Shown: in pieces, positions 5,811 to 14,183 of the stretch
Layout: each line of letters opens with the position of its first letter
Numbering within the stretch: the first letter of the stretch is position 1
From: Halomonas salinarum
Lineage (GTDB): Bacteria > Pseudomonadota > Gammaproteobacteria > Pseudomonadales > Halomonadaceae
Reading direction: 5' to 3'
Assembly (NCBI RefSeq): GCF_012062845.1
Contig: NZ_WWNB01000013.1
Location: forward strand, 31,771 to 95,770
Length of the DNA: 64,000 nucleotides
Notes under the pieces: model-generated
The model's input: only the letters and a program-made list of their open reading frames with translations
The model's database searches: none
What the model was told of the DNA's origin: nothing
Made by a program: the position numbers and the translations under genes

Positions 5811-8753
5811 ATGAGCGAATTTTCTCCCGGCCAGCGCTGGATCAGCGACGGCGAAGCCGAGCTGGGTCTGGGCACCGTCCTGAACTGCGATTTCCGTACC
5901 GTCACTGTGCTGTTCGCCGCCAGCGAGGAAACCCGGACGTACAGCGTGCGCCAGGCGCCGCTGACCCGCGTGGTCTTCGGTAGCGGTGACCGCATCCAGT
6001 CCGCCGAGGGCTGGCAGATGCTGGTCGACGACAGCAAGGAAGAGCGCGGCTTGATCGTCTATATCGGTGAGGACGATCAGGGCCAGCTACGCGAACTGCC
6101 CGAAGCGCAGCTCGCCGACACCATGCAGTTCGACCAGGCTCGCGACCGCCTGTTGACCGGTCAGGTCGACCGCAATGACTGGTTCAACCTGCGTTTTCGT
6201 ACCCTGCACCATCATAACCGCATCGAGCAGAACCCGGCGCTGGGCCTTGCCGGCCCCAAGGTCGACCTGATCGATCACCAGCTCTACATCGCCGATGAGA
6301 TCACCGGGCGCCACGCGCCGCGGGTGCTGCTGGCCGACGAAGTGGGCCTTGGCAAGACCATTGAGGCCGGCCTGATCTTGCACCGCCTGCTGCTCACCGG
6401 CCGCGCCGAACGGGCGCTGATCCTTGTGCCTGACAGCCTGACGCACCAGTGGCTGGTCGAACTGCTGCGCCGCTTTGCCTTGAAGGTCACCCTGCTCGAT
6501 GAACACCAGAGTCAGGCGCAAAGCGAAAGCAACCCTTTCGACAGCGGCCAGCTGGTGCTGGCAAGCCAACAGTGGCTGTTCAACAACCCGCACCGTCAGG
6601 CGCAGGCCGAGGCCTGCGACTGGGACATGCTGATTGTCGACGAGGCCCATCATCTGGATTGGACGCCGGACGAACAGGGTCCCGGCTACGCTTGCGTCGA
6701 GCGCCTATCGAAGACCATCGACGGCGTGCTGCTGCTCACCGCCACCCCCGAGCAGATGGGGCTCGAGAGCCACTTCGCACGGCTGCGCCTGCTCGACCCG
6801 GACCGCTACCAGGACCTGGAGCGTTTCAAGGCCGAGGAAGCAGGCTACGTGCAGGTCGCCGAGGCCATCGATGCGCTGGACAAGCTGCCCGCCGCCACCC
6901 CGGCCGAAGGCAATGAGGCCCGGGCGCTGGTCGATGCGGTGATCGACGACGCCGACAGCCAGGCACTGCTCGATACGCTGGCCGAGGTCGAGAGCGATGA
7001 CGCCCAGCGCGAAGCCGCACGGCGCCAGCTCACCGAACAGCTGCTCGACCGCCATGGCACAGGCCGGGTGATGTTTCGTAACAGCCGTCGTCACGTCGGC
7101 GGCTTTCCCGAGCGTGAACTGCACGTCAGCGAACTCGCCCTGCCCTCGTCCTATCGCCGGGTGCTGCGCCGCATCGAGCGCGACGAGGACTATCTCGACG
7201 AACTCCTGATCGAAACCGGCCTGGATCATCCGGACGTGCTGATCTATCCGGATGCCATGTACCGGGCGCTGAGCGACGATCCGCTCAACGCCGAGCCCTG
7301 GTGGCAGTTCGATCCCCGGGTGACCTGGCTGCTTGAGCAGCTCACCGAGGTTGGCGACGACAAGGTACTGGTGATCGCCCATGGTCGCGATACCGCGCTG
7401 GAACTCGCCGAGGGCCTGCGGGTGCTGGGCGGCGTGCAGGCGCCGGTGTTCCACGAAGGCTTGACGCTGGTCGAGCGCGACCGCGCTGCCGCCGCCTTCG
7501 CCGACACCGAGGACGGCTGTCAGGTGCTGGTGTGCTCGGAGATCGGCTCAGAAGGTCGCAACTTCCAGTTCTGCCGTCATCTGGTGATGTTTGACCTGCC
7601 CCAGCAACCGGACCAGCTCGAACAGCGCATCGGCCGGCTGGATCGCATCGGCCAGCAGCACACCATCCAGCTGCATGTCCCGGTGTTCGAACAGAGCCCC
7701 GGTGCCCGACTGCTGCGCTGGTACCGGGAGGGCATGGACGCTTTCAGCGCCCCTCACGGTATCGGCAGCGAGCTCTTCGCTGCCTTCGGTGATGACCTGG
7801 GTGAGGCACTGCTCGACGAGGAAGGCCTCGAGGAGCTGATCACCGAGACGCGTGCCCTCTTCGAGACCAAGCTCAAGGAGCGTGAGGCCGGCCGCAACCG
7901 CCTGCTCGAGTACAACGCCTGCCGGCCGGCGCGTGCTGCCAGGATCATCGAGGCGATCCGTGAGCTCGACGATGACAAGGCGCTGCCACGCTACCTGGAT
8001 CAGGCGCTGGATATCTTCGGCGTCGATAGTCAGGACCTGGGCGGTGATGTCATGCACCTGCAGCCGAGCCCGCAGATGCTCGACGGCCTGCCGGGCCTGG
8101 TGAAAGGCGAAGACGGCTTTTCCGCGACCCTGTCACGCCCCAAGGCCCTGGCCCGCGACGACGTCCAGCATCTTTCCTGGGAGCATCCGCTGATCCGCGA
8201 GATGATGGCGCGCCAGCTCGACGGCAACATGGGCAACACGGCACTTGCCCTGCTCAAGCACCCGGCGATTCCGGGCGGTCGCCTGATGACCGAACTGGTC
8301 TTCCGCACTCACTGCCCGGCACCGAAGAAGCTGCACGTCAACCGCTTCCTGCCGGCGACAGCGGTCCGCGTGCTGCTCGACGAAAACGGCAGCAATCTGT
8401 CCTCCAAGGTCTCCTTCGGCGGCCTGGCCAAGAACCTCACCAAGGTCAAGAAGGCGGTGGCCCGCGACCTGATCAAGGACCGCCACGACCAGCTGCGCGA
8501 ACTGCTGGTTCAGGGCGAACAGGAAGCCGAACGGGAGCTGCCGAGCATTGTCGAGGCCGCACAGACCCGCATGCGCGAGACCCTCGACGGCGAGCTGTCG
8601 CGCCTCAAGGCCCTGTCGCGTCATAACCCGGCGGTGCGTGAGGATGAAATTGATGCCCTCGCCGAGACACGCGCCTCGCTGGATACCGCCATCGAAGGTA
8701 CCCGGCTGCGCCTGGATGCCGTGCGGGTGATCGTCACCGTCGATACCGACTAG
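5811..8753 (+). CDS. rapA: RNA polymerase-associated ATPase RapA (HepA)
   Basis: 980 aa (E. coli RapA 968). Swi2/Snf2 ATPase that binds RNA polymerase and helps recycle stalled or post-termination complexes. The start MSEFSPGQRWISDGE is typical and has GAGG upstream. N-terminal Tudor-like region, then helicase lobe 1 with Walker A DEVGLGKTIEAG (about 173-185), DEAH box (about 277) and LLTATP. Lobe 2 has SEIGSEGRNFQF and QLEQRIGRLDRIGQ. A long C-terminal family-specific part follows. It stands alone; a weak promoter-like TTAAGC-N17-TAAGAT lies just before, and two hairpins follow. No key residue is missing. Confidence 0.97.
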   Translation: MSEFSPGQRWISDGEAELGLGTVLNCDFRTVTVLFAASEETRTYSVRQAPLTRVVFGSGDRIQSAEGWQMLVDDSKEERGLIVYIGEDDQGQLRELPEAQLADTMQFDQARDRLLTGQVDRNDWFNLRFRTLHHHNRIEQNPALGLAGPKVDLIDHQLYIADEITGRHAPRVLLADEVGLGKTIEAGLILHRLLLTGRAERALILVPDSLTHQWLVELLRRFALKVTLLDEHQSQAQSESNPFDSGQLVLASQQWLFNNPHRQAQAEACDWDMLIVDEAHHLDWTPDEQGPGYACVERLSKTIDGVLLLTATPEQMGLESHFARLRLLDPDRYQDLERFKAEEAGYVQVAEAIDALDKLPAATPAEGNEARALVDAVIDDADSQALLDTLAEVESDDAQREAARRQLTEQLLDRHGTGRVMFRNSRRHVGGFPERELHVSELALPSSYRRVLRRIERDEDYLDELLIETGLDHPDVLIYPDAMYRALSDDPLNAEPWWQFDPRVTWLLEQLTEVGDDKVLVIAHGRDTALELAEGLRVLGGVQAPVFHEGLTLVERDRAAAAFADTEDGCQVLVCSEIGSEGRNFQFCRHLVMFDLPQQPDQLEQRIGRLDRIGQQHTIQLHVPVFEQSPGARLLRWYREGMDAFSAPHGIGSELFAAFGDDLGEALLDEEGLEELITETRALFETKLKEREAGRNRLLEYNACRPARAARIIEAIRELDDDKALPRYLDQALDIFGVDSQDLGGDVMHLQPSPQMLDGLPGLVKGEDGFSATLSRPKALARDDVQHLSWEHPLIREMMARQLDGNMGNTALALLKHPAIPGGRLMTELVFRTHCPAPKKLHVNRFLPATAVRVLLDENGSNLSSKVSFGGLAKNLTKVKKAVARDLIKDRHDQLRELLVQGEQEAERELPSIVEAAQTRMRETLDGELSRLKALSRHNPAVREDEIDALAETRASLDTAIEGTRLRLDAVRVIVTVDTD

Positions 8754-8774
8754 CCTTGCAACGGCGCTATCAGC

Positions 8775-8859
8775 GCTGGCGCCGGCTGCACGGCGCCAGC
8801 GAACGAACAGCTCGATAGAACGCCATGCGCCCGGCCACTTCGGCCGGGCGCATGGCGTT
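8775..8859 (+). terminator. Two strong hairpins after rapA
   Basis: The first hairpin (8775-8800) has a 10-bp GC stem GCTGGCGCCG around a 6-nt loop. The second (8819-8859) has an 18-bp perfect stem, starting AACGCCATGCGCCCGG, around loop ACTTC. Neither has a clear T-run, so they may be weak terminators or mRNA 3'-end stabilisers between rapA and the convergent gene at 8916. Confidence 0.6.
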
Positions 8860-8915
8860 AGGGCGAAACGTTCAGGCGCATGGAAAAGAAGCGAGAAAGG
8901 CGTAACGGAGAAGAT

Positions 8916-9821
8916 TTACCGAGAAAGGATCGCGGTCAGCGCCTGATCGAGCGTCGGGTACGCGAAGCTAAAACCGGCTTCCTGAAGGCGCTCCGGGCGC
9001 ATGTCGGCACCGGTCAACAGAAGGTTGGCCATCTCGCCAAGCCCGGCCTTGAGGACAAAGGACGGTACCGCCATGAATGCCGGCCGATGCAGGTGTTTCG
9101 CCAGGGTGTCCGTGAACTCGGCGTTGGTTACCGGGTGCGGCGCCGAGGCATTGAAGGGGCCGCTGAGGTCCTCGCGCTCGAGCAGGAACTCAAGCAGCGC
9201 CACCATGTCATCGCGGTGTATCCAGGGCATGAACTGACGACCGCTGCCGAAGGGGCCGCCGAGCCCCAGCTTGAAGGGCGTCAGCATCTTGGCAAGGGTG
9301 CCACCGTTCTTCTCGAGCACCAGCCCTGTGCGTACCCGCACCACCCGCACGCCATGCGCCTCGGCCGCCTGCGCCTCACGCTCCCATTGCTCGCAGAGAC
9401 GATGGGCAAATTCATCATTCGGCGGCGTATCTTCGCTCACCCGGGTATCACCCTGATCACCGTAGTAGCCCATCGCCGAGCCCGAAATCATCACCTTCGG
9501 CGCCGCACCGGCCTCGGCCAGCTGGCCACACAGGTTGACCAGCGCCCGGGTGATGTCGACGCGGGAGTCCACCAAGCGGCGCTTCTGCTCATCGGTCCAG
9601 CGCTTGTCGGCGATCGGTTCACCGGCCAGGTTGATGATCGCCTCCGGTTGTGACTCGACAAAGGCCATCACCGAGTCCGCGACCGCCGTGTCTGCCGGCA
9701 GCAGGTCACGCGCATTGGCGGGATCCCGGGACACCACCAAGAGCTCATGGCCCGCCTCTGCCAGACGACGACAAAGGGGTCTGCCCACGAAGCCGGTACC
9801 ACCAGTGATCAGAATACGCAT
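8916..9821 (-). CDS. TIGR01777 / YfcH-type NAD(P)-binding epimerase-like protein
   Basis: 301 aa, the usual length. Atypical short-chain/extended Rossmann protein: ILITGGTGFVGRPLCRRL binds the dinucleotide, followed by INLAGEPIADKRWT and the ISGSAMGYYGDQGD active-site region. The PWIHRDDMV loop and a C-terminal DUF1731-like part (MANLLLTGADMRPERLQEAGFSFAYP) complete the family. E. coli YfcH belongs here; its reaction is not established. The promoter region (9822-10066) is shared with the divergent flavin oxidoreductase of the photolyase cluster. The association with light-response genes seen here suggests an oxidative or photo-stress role, by inference. Confidence 0.9.
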   Translation of the reverse strand: MRILITGGTGFVGRPLCRRLAEAGHELLVVSRDPANARDLLPADTAVADSVMAFVESQPEAIINLAGEPIADKRWTDEQKRRLVDSRVDITRALVNLCGQLAEAGAAPKVMISGSAMGYYGDQGDTRVSEDTPPNDEFAHRLCEQWEREAQAAEAHGVRVVRVRTGLVLEKNGGTLAKMLTPFKLGLGGPFGSGRQFMPWIHRDDMVALLEFLLEREDLSGPFNASAPHPVTNAEFTDTLAKHLHRPAFMAVPSFVLKAGLGEMANLLLTGADMRPERLQEAGFSFAYPTLDQALTAILSR

Positions 9822-9998
9822 GCTGCCTCCTAAGATACTGTGTTGTGTGCCCTCACCTACGCAAAGCGTGGCTCAAGATACATAAGTCGTGCCAGCTACG
9901 TTTGCCTGTATCAAGTGCGATGCCCTTCATCTTTCCCCCTGGCGGGCCCTTGATCAGGCACCGGGTGGCCACGATGGCATCGCGGCACTACCAATTGT

Positions 9999-10015
9999 TA
10001 TACAGATTTTGTACG
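9999..10015. promoter_or_regulatory. Candidate LitR-type operator in the divergent 9822-10066 spacer
   Basis: TATACA-N5-TGTACG, an inverted repeat with one imperfect base, sits 52 bp before the flavin oxidoreductase start and lies between divergent genes. It resembles the TTGTACAA/TTGTATAA boxes upstream of the MerR-type regulator gene in this cluster. Site assignment is inferred from this resemblance only. Confidence 0.4.
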
Positions 10016-10066
10016 ATTCTGTTAATCTGATCATGTTTCGGGCTACGCCAGTCACTTGGAGGATTG

Positions 10067-11083
10067 ATGTCCGCCAGCTCTTGCATCGCCATCATCGGCG
10101 CCGGTCTCTCGGGTCTTGCCTGTGCCCGGGTACTCGCCGATTGCGGCATCTCAAGCGAGATCTTCGACAAGGCCCGTGGCCCTGGCGGCCGCCTGACCAG
10201 TCGACAACTGCCCGGCGCGGTCGTCGACCTGGGCGCTCAATACTTCACCGCCCGCGAGAAACGGTTTGTTTCCCAGGTCGATGCCTGGTGCCGCGCTGGG
10301 CTAGTCGCCCCCTGGCCAGAGCGGTTGTGGCGAATTGACGCCGAGGGCTGGCAACTGCATCGGGACGCGCAGAGGCGCTTCAGCGCCGTGCCACGCATGA
10401 GTGCCCTGACGAGAGCGATGGCGGAAGGGCTTACCCTGCACACCCAGACGCGCATCACCGGCCTTGAGCAGTGTGCCGACGGCTGGTGGCTGGCCGACGA
10501 CAAGGGGCACCATCATGGGCCCTATACGCGAGTGGTGATCACGGCACCCACTCCCCAGGCGTTAGAGCTGGTCGCTCCCCATGACGCGACTCTCGCCGCC
10601 GACTGTCGCGCCGTCACCCAACAGCCCTGCTGGGCTGGCTATGCCCTCTTCGATGAACCGCTCCCGGCGCTACCCGGGGTCGATGCCGATTGGCAGGCCG
10701 CCTTCGTCAATGTGGGGCCGCTTGGCGTGGTCAGTCGCAACGACGCTAAGCCCGGTCGCCAGACACAAGGCGAAAGCCTGACCCTGCTGGCCGGCGCAAA
10801 GGCCAGTGCCGACTGGCTCGAGGATGACGCCGATACCGTCGCCTCGCGATTGTTGTCTGCCTTCGAATCGCTCTACGCCCAACCGCTACCCACGCCACGA
10901 CTGCTCGGCGCCCACCGCTGGCGCTATGCCAAGCCGGTTGGAGAGACCACCGGTCCCGGTTACCGGCTGAGCGCTTTGGGACTGGCGCTGGCCGGCGATG
11001 CCTTTCGCGCATCCCGAGTCGAGGATGCCTGGCTCTCCGGCCATGATCTGGGGCAGGCCCTGGCCGTCGAAATCGGCCAATGA
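10067..11083 (+). CDS. FAD/NAD(P)-dependent oxidoreductase, renalase-like
   Basis: 338 aa. ATG at 10067 is preceded by GGAGG at 5 nt; a TTG directly before it is an unlikely start. The N-terminus has the dinucleotide motif IAIIGAGLSGLACARVL and GPGGRLTSR typical of the amine oxidase/renalase superfamily. A C-terminal flavin-contacting stretch follows: YRLSALGLALAGDAF with DAWLSGHDLG. Bacterial renalases oxidise isomeric beta-NAD(P)H forms, but this family is broad and the substrate is unknown. It is the first plus-strand gene of the photolyase cluster, with a candidate operator upstream, and is followed 108 bp later by a CbiX-type gene. Confidence 0.88.
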   Translation: MSASSCIAIIGAGLSGLACARVLADCGISSEIFDKARGPGGRLTSRQLPGAVVDLGAQYFTAREKRFVSQVDAWCRAGLVAPWPERLWRIDAEGWQLHRDAQRRFSAVPRMSALTRAMAEGLTLHTQTRITGLEQCADGWWLADDKGHHHGPYTRVVITAPTPQALELVAPHDATLAADCRAVTQQPCWAGYALFDEPLPALPGVDADWQAAFVNVGPLGVVSRNDAKPGRQTQGESLTLLAGAKASADWLEDDADTVASRLLSAFESLYAQPLPTPRLLGAHRWRYAKPVGETTGPGYRLSALGLALAGDAFRASRVEDAWLSGHDLGQALAVEIGQ

Positions 11084-11191
11084 TCAACCGCCAGTTCAGA
11101 CAACAAACGCTAGTGTCGATGGCGAGACACCAACGCTATCGATCAATAAGCCACCTTCACTACTGCACACTTCGTTTCCCAAGAGGTTTTC

Positions 11192-11560
11192 ATGTCACAC
11201 GCCCTGATCCTGCTTGCCCATGGTTCCCGTGACCCACGCTGGAAGGCGCCCTTCGAGTCACTTGCCGACACGCTGAAGGATCGGCGCTCCACGCCACTGC
11301 GCATGGCCTACATGGAGCTTTGTGAACCGTCACTTGAAGCCACGGTGCAAGAACTGAGCGAGAGCGGCATCACCCGCGCCGATATCCTGCCGCTGTTCTT
11401 CGCGGCCGGTCGCCATCTTCGCGAGGACGTCCCGGGCCAGATCACCGCCCTGGGCGAGGCACACCCCGATATCGAGCTGACGCTGCTGCCGCCGGTAGGG
11501 CAGCATCCGGCCTTCGTCGATGCCCTGGCCGGCATCATCGACGAGCGCGCCGGTGACTGA
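11192..11560 (+). CDS. Short CbiX/SirB-type chelatase
   Basis: 122 aa, a single-domain class II chelatase. ILLAHGSRDPRW carries the first metal-binding His (residue 10), and LPLFFAAGRHLREDVP carries the second His at the position expected for CbiX-S/SirB. These enzymes insert Co or Fe into sirohydrochlorin, in the B12 or siroheme pathways. One domain implies a homodimer, like archaeal CbiX-S. It has a GAGG site before the ATG. Lone CbiX-like genes beside cobalamin-type light regulators are suggestive, yet no other corrin or siroheme gene is nearby. Substrate and metal are inferred, not shown. Confidence 0.85.
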   Translation: MSHALILLAHGSRDPRWKAPFESLADTLKDRRSTPLRMAYMELCEPSLEATVQELSESGITRADILPLFFAAGRHLREDVPGQITALGEAHPDIELTLLPPVGQHPAFVDALAGIIDERAGD

Positions 11561-11596
11561 CCAGACATGGGAACAGGACGCCTCTCTTCCCACAAT

Positions 11597-11623
11597 TTGT
11601 ACAACCTCATTGCCTTGTATAAT
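11597..11623 (+). promoter_or_regulatory. Promoter/operator region of the MerR-type regulator gene
   Basis: TTGTACAA (11597-11604, a perfect palindrome) and TTGTATAA (11615-11622) repeat in direct orientation 18 bp apart. The second overlaps a perfect -10 hexamer TATAAT (11618-11623). A regulator bound here would block polymerase, consistent with autorepression by a CarH/LitR-like protein. Start codon is 91 bp downstream. Confidence 0.5.
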
Positions 11624-11713
11624 AATTTGCACCATTCTTAGGCCCATCAGCGACGTCGCGCACAGCATCTGTACGTCGCTGATTCGACGACACAGCGAGA
11701 GGCTCACCAGCGC

Positions 11714-12628
11714 ATGACTACCAAGGCGACCCACCCGGCCGATACGCCGCTCTATCCCATTCGTGAGGTCTCGCGATTGACAGGCGTCAACTCGGTGACC
11801 CTGCGCGCCTGGGAACGGCGCTACGGCCTGATTCGCCCGCAGCGCACCGCCAAGGGCCACCGCCTGTATGCCTACGACGATGTGGAGCGCGTCGAACAGA
11901 TACTTCAATGGCTCAACCGCGGCGTGCCCGTCAGCCAGGTGCGGGAGCTACTCGACCAACCCGCTCCAGCCGAACCACAGGCGCCGGCCATCGGCGATTG
12001 GCTAGGTCAGCGCCAGCAATGGCACGCCGCCGTCGAGGCGCTGGACCTTGGCCGCCTGGATACGCTCTATCATCAGGCCATGACGCTTTACCCGGTCGCG
12101 ACTTGTGTCGGTGAGCTGTTCAAGCCGCTCATTGCGTCTCTCGAAGAGGGCTGGGGCGAACAACTCGGCACGGCCCTGCAACGCGCGACGCTGGAATCCT
12201 TTCTGCGTAGCCGCATCGGTACGCGTCTCTATCATGGCAATCAGACCAATACCGGCGGCACGGTATTGATTAGCCGACTGCCGGACGCCCATGGCATGCT
12301 CTGGGAGCTTCTGATGGCACTGACGGCAAGCGATGCAGGCTATCGTGTCCACCTCTTCGACGACGCACTGCCCTTGAATGAAATGCCGCTGGCCGTTCAG
12401 CGCCTGGATGCCGCGGCCATGCTGGTTTGCAGTGGGCAGGCCGAGCGCACTGAGCTGTTTAGACGCCAGCTGCCCAAGCTCGCCGAGCAGATCAATGTAC
12501 CGCTAGGCCTCTGCGGGCCAGTGGCACGTATCCGCGAGCAGGAACTCGCCGACACTCAGGTGGCGGTACTCGGCGATGATCCTCTGCAGGCGATTGCCCG
12601 GCTCAAGCCGCTGACACGGGCCCGGTAG
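11714..12628 (+). CDS. MerR-family transcriptional regulator, LitR/CarH-like
   Basis: 304 aa. The N-terminal MerR helix-turn-helix begins at YPIREVSRLTGV and continues TLRAWERRYGLIRPQRT and GHRLYAYDDVERV (about 15-75). The remainder matches the helical bundle plus Rossmann cobalamin-binding architecture of CarH/LitR light sensors. The sequence that should hold the upper axial ligand (Glu-His in CarH) reads ALQRATLESFLRSR. The DxHxxG-like motif is only PDAHGML. This resembles class II LitR of pseudomonads, recalled as working with a separate LOV photoreceptor rather than B12. It probably represses the surrounding photolyase and lipid genes in the dark; that is inference from family and position. 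Confidence 0.85.
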   Translation: MTTKATHPADTPLYPIREVSRLTGVNSVTLRAWERRYGLIRPQRTAKGHRLYAYDDVERVEQILQWLNRGVPVSQVRELLDQPAPAEPQAPAIGDWLGQRQQWHAAVEALDLGRLDTLYHQAMTLYPVATCVGELFKPLIASLEEGWGEQLGTALQRATLESFLRSRIGTRLYHGNQTNTGGTVLISRLPDAHGMLWELLMALTASDAGYRVHLFDDALPLNEMPLAVQRLDAAAMLVCSGQAERTELFRRQLPKLAEQINVPLGLCGPVARIREQELADTQVAVLGDDPLQAIARLKPLTRAR

Positions 12629-12708
12629 CGTCAAGCGCGAGTCACCAGCACATGACGTCCTGACACGGCCCTCCCATACCGTCTTCTCTCACAATGGCAG
12701 GAGCGATC

Positions 12709-14157
12709 ATGCAAAGTGCGACTCGGGCCAGCGAGCCCCCTCGACTGGTCTGGCTGCGCAGCGATCTGCGACTTCACGACAACACTGCATTGAGCGAGGC
12801 CGCCCGACAGGGGCCGGTGGTCGCCGTCTTCCTGCGCTGTCTGCCTCAGTGGCAGTCCCATGGCCACGGTGCCAACAAGCTCGATTTCCTCAACCGCGGG
12901 ATTGTCGCCCTGGCCGAGGACCTCACCGGGTACAACATCCCGCTCCTGCACCGGGAAATCGCCCATTTCGACGAGGCCCCGGCCACCCTGCTGGGGCTCG
13001 CTGAAGAGGTTGGCGCCAGCGCCCTGCACTTCAATCGCGAGTACCCTCTCGACGAGTGGCGCCGTGACGAAGCGGTCATCGAGGCCTTCGAGCGTCAGGG
13101 CCTGTCGGTGCGGGCACACACCGATGCCATCGCCTTCGTCCCCGGCGAATTGCGCACCGGGCAGGGCGACTATTACAGCGTCTTCACGCCTTTCGCCAAG
13201 GCCTGGCATCGGGCGCTGACCCCGGAACAGCTGTCGCTGCGTGACGCTCCCCCCGTGCAGGACCCGCTGGGCATCGAGACCGAGCCAGTGCCAACGCTTC
13301 CTGCCCTGGACGATACGCCCGCCGCGCCCAAACACTGGCCTGCCGGCGAGCAGGCCGCCGCCGACCGCCTTGAGCGTTTCCTGCGCTTCCGCGGCCGCCA
13401 CTACAAGGAACAGCGTGACCTCCCGGCCGTGGCTGGCACCAGCGAGCTATCGCCTTACCTGGCGCTGGGCATGATCTCCTGGCGTCAGTGCTGCCAAGCG
13501 GTGCTGGGTGAGAACGACGGTCAGTTGAACGAAGGCGATGCAGGCCTCACCGCCTGGGTCAACGAGCTGGTCTGGCGGGAGTTCTATCAGCATATCGTGG
13601 TCGGCTTCCCGCGCGTGTGCCGCCATCGCGCCTTCCAGCAACACACCGAGGCGTTGGCCTGGCGAGATGATGAGGCATCCTTTGCCGCCTGGTGCGAAGG
13701 ACGTACCGGCTATCCGATCGTCGATGCGGCCATGCGTCAGCTGGTCGAGACCGGCTGGATGCACAACCGTTTGCGCATGATCACCGCCATGTTTCTTACC
13801 AAACACCTGCTGATCGACTGGCGGCGCGGTGAGGCCTTCTTTCTGCGCCACCTCATCGACGGCGAATTCGCCGCCAACAATGGCGGCTGGCAGTGGGCCG
13901 CTTCCACCGGCACCGATGCCGCCCCTTATTTCCGCATCTTCAATCCCACCACCCAATCCCAGCGGTTCGACCCGGACGGCGCTTTCATCAAGGCCTACCT
14001 TCCCGCACTGACGCACCTTCCCGCCCAACAGCGCCATGCGCCCCCGACAAGTGATCTTCTCGGTCAAGCCGACTACCCGGCACCGATCGTCGATCACAAG
14101 GCCGCCCGCGCTCGTGCACTGGATGCCTTCAAGGCTCTCAAGAAAGACGCGCCCTGA
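12709..14157 (+). CDS. phrB: Deoxyribodipyrimidine photolyase (class I CPD photolyase)
   Basis: 482 aa. Flavoenzyme that uses blue light to split cyclobutane pyrimidine dimers. The start MQSATRAS is chosen for the GGAG 6 nt upstream; an ATG 15 bp earlier lacks a site. The N-terminal antenna domain opens with LVWLRSDLRLHDNTAL. The FAD domain shows GRTGYPIVDAAMRQL, GWMHNRLRM and GGWQWAASTGTDAAPYFR. Trp residues at the three electron-transfer positions (in VWREFY, LIDWRRGE and GWQWAAS) are present by eye. It lies 80 bp after the LitR-like gene and 26 bp before an NTF2-like gene, so it is likely part of the same transcript. Confidence 0.96.
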   Translation: MQSATRASEPPRLVWLRSDLRLHDNTALSEAARQGPVVAVFLRCLPQWQSHGHGANKLDFLNRGIVALAEDLTGYNIPLLHREIAHFDEAPATLLGLAEEVGASALHFNREYPLDEWRRDEAVIEAFERQGLSVRAHTDAIAFVPGELRTGQGDYYSVFTPFAKAWHRALTPEQLSLRDAPPVQDPLGIETEPVPTLPALDDTPAAPKHWPAGEQAAADRLERFLRFRGRHYKEQRDLPAVAGTSELSPYLALGMISWRQCCQAVLGENDGQLNEGDAGLTAWVNELVWREFYQHIVVGFPRVCRHRAFQQHTEALAWRDDEASFAAWCEGRTGYPIVDAAMRQLVETGWMHNRLRMITAMFLTKHLLIDWRRGEAFFLRHLIDGEFAANNGGWQWAASTGTDAAPYFRIFNPTTQSQRFDPDGAFIKAYLPALTHLPAQQRHAPPTSDLLGQADYPAPIVDHKAARARALDAFKALKKDAP

Positions 14158-14183
14158 GAGGCGCGCCCTGTAAAGGAGTCATC

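Noticed and set aside
9845..10338. Plus-strand ORFs across the 9822-10066 spacer
   Set aside because: They overlap the start of the flavin oxidoreductase gene in another frame, have no ribosome site, and code for nonsense-like composition.
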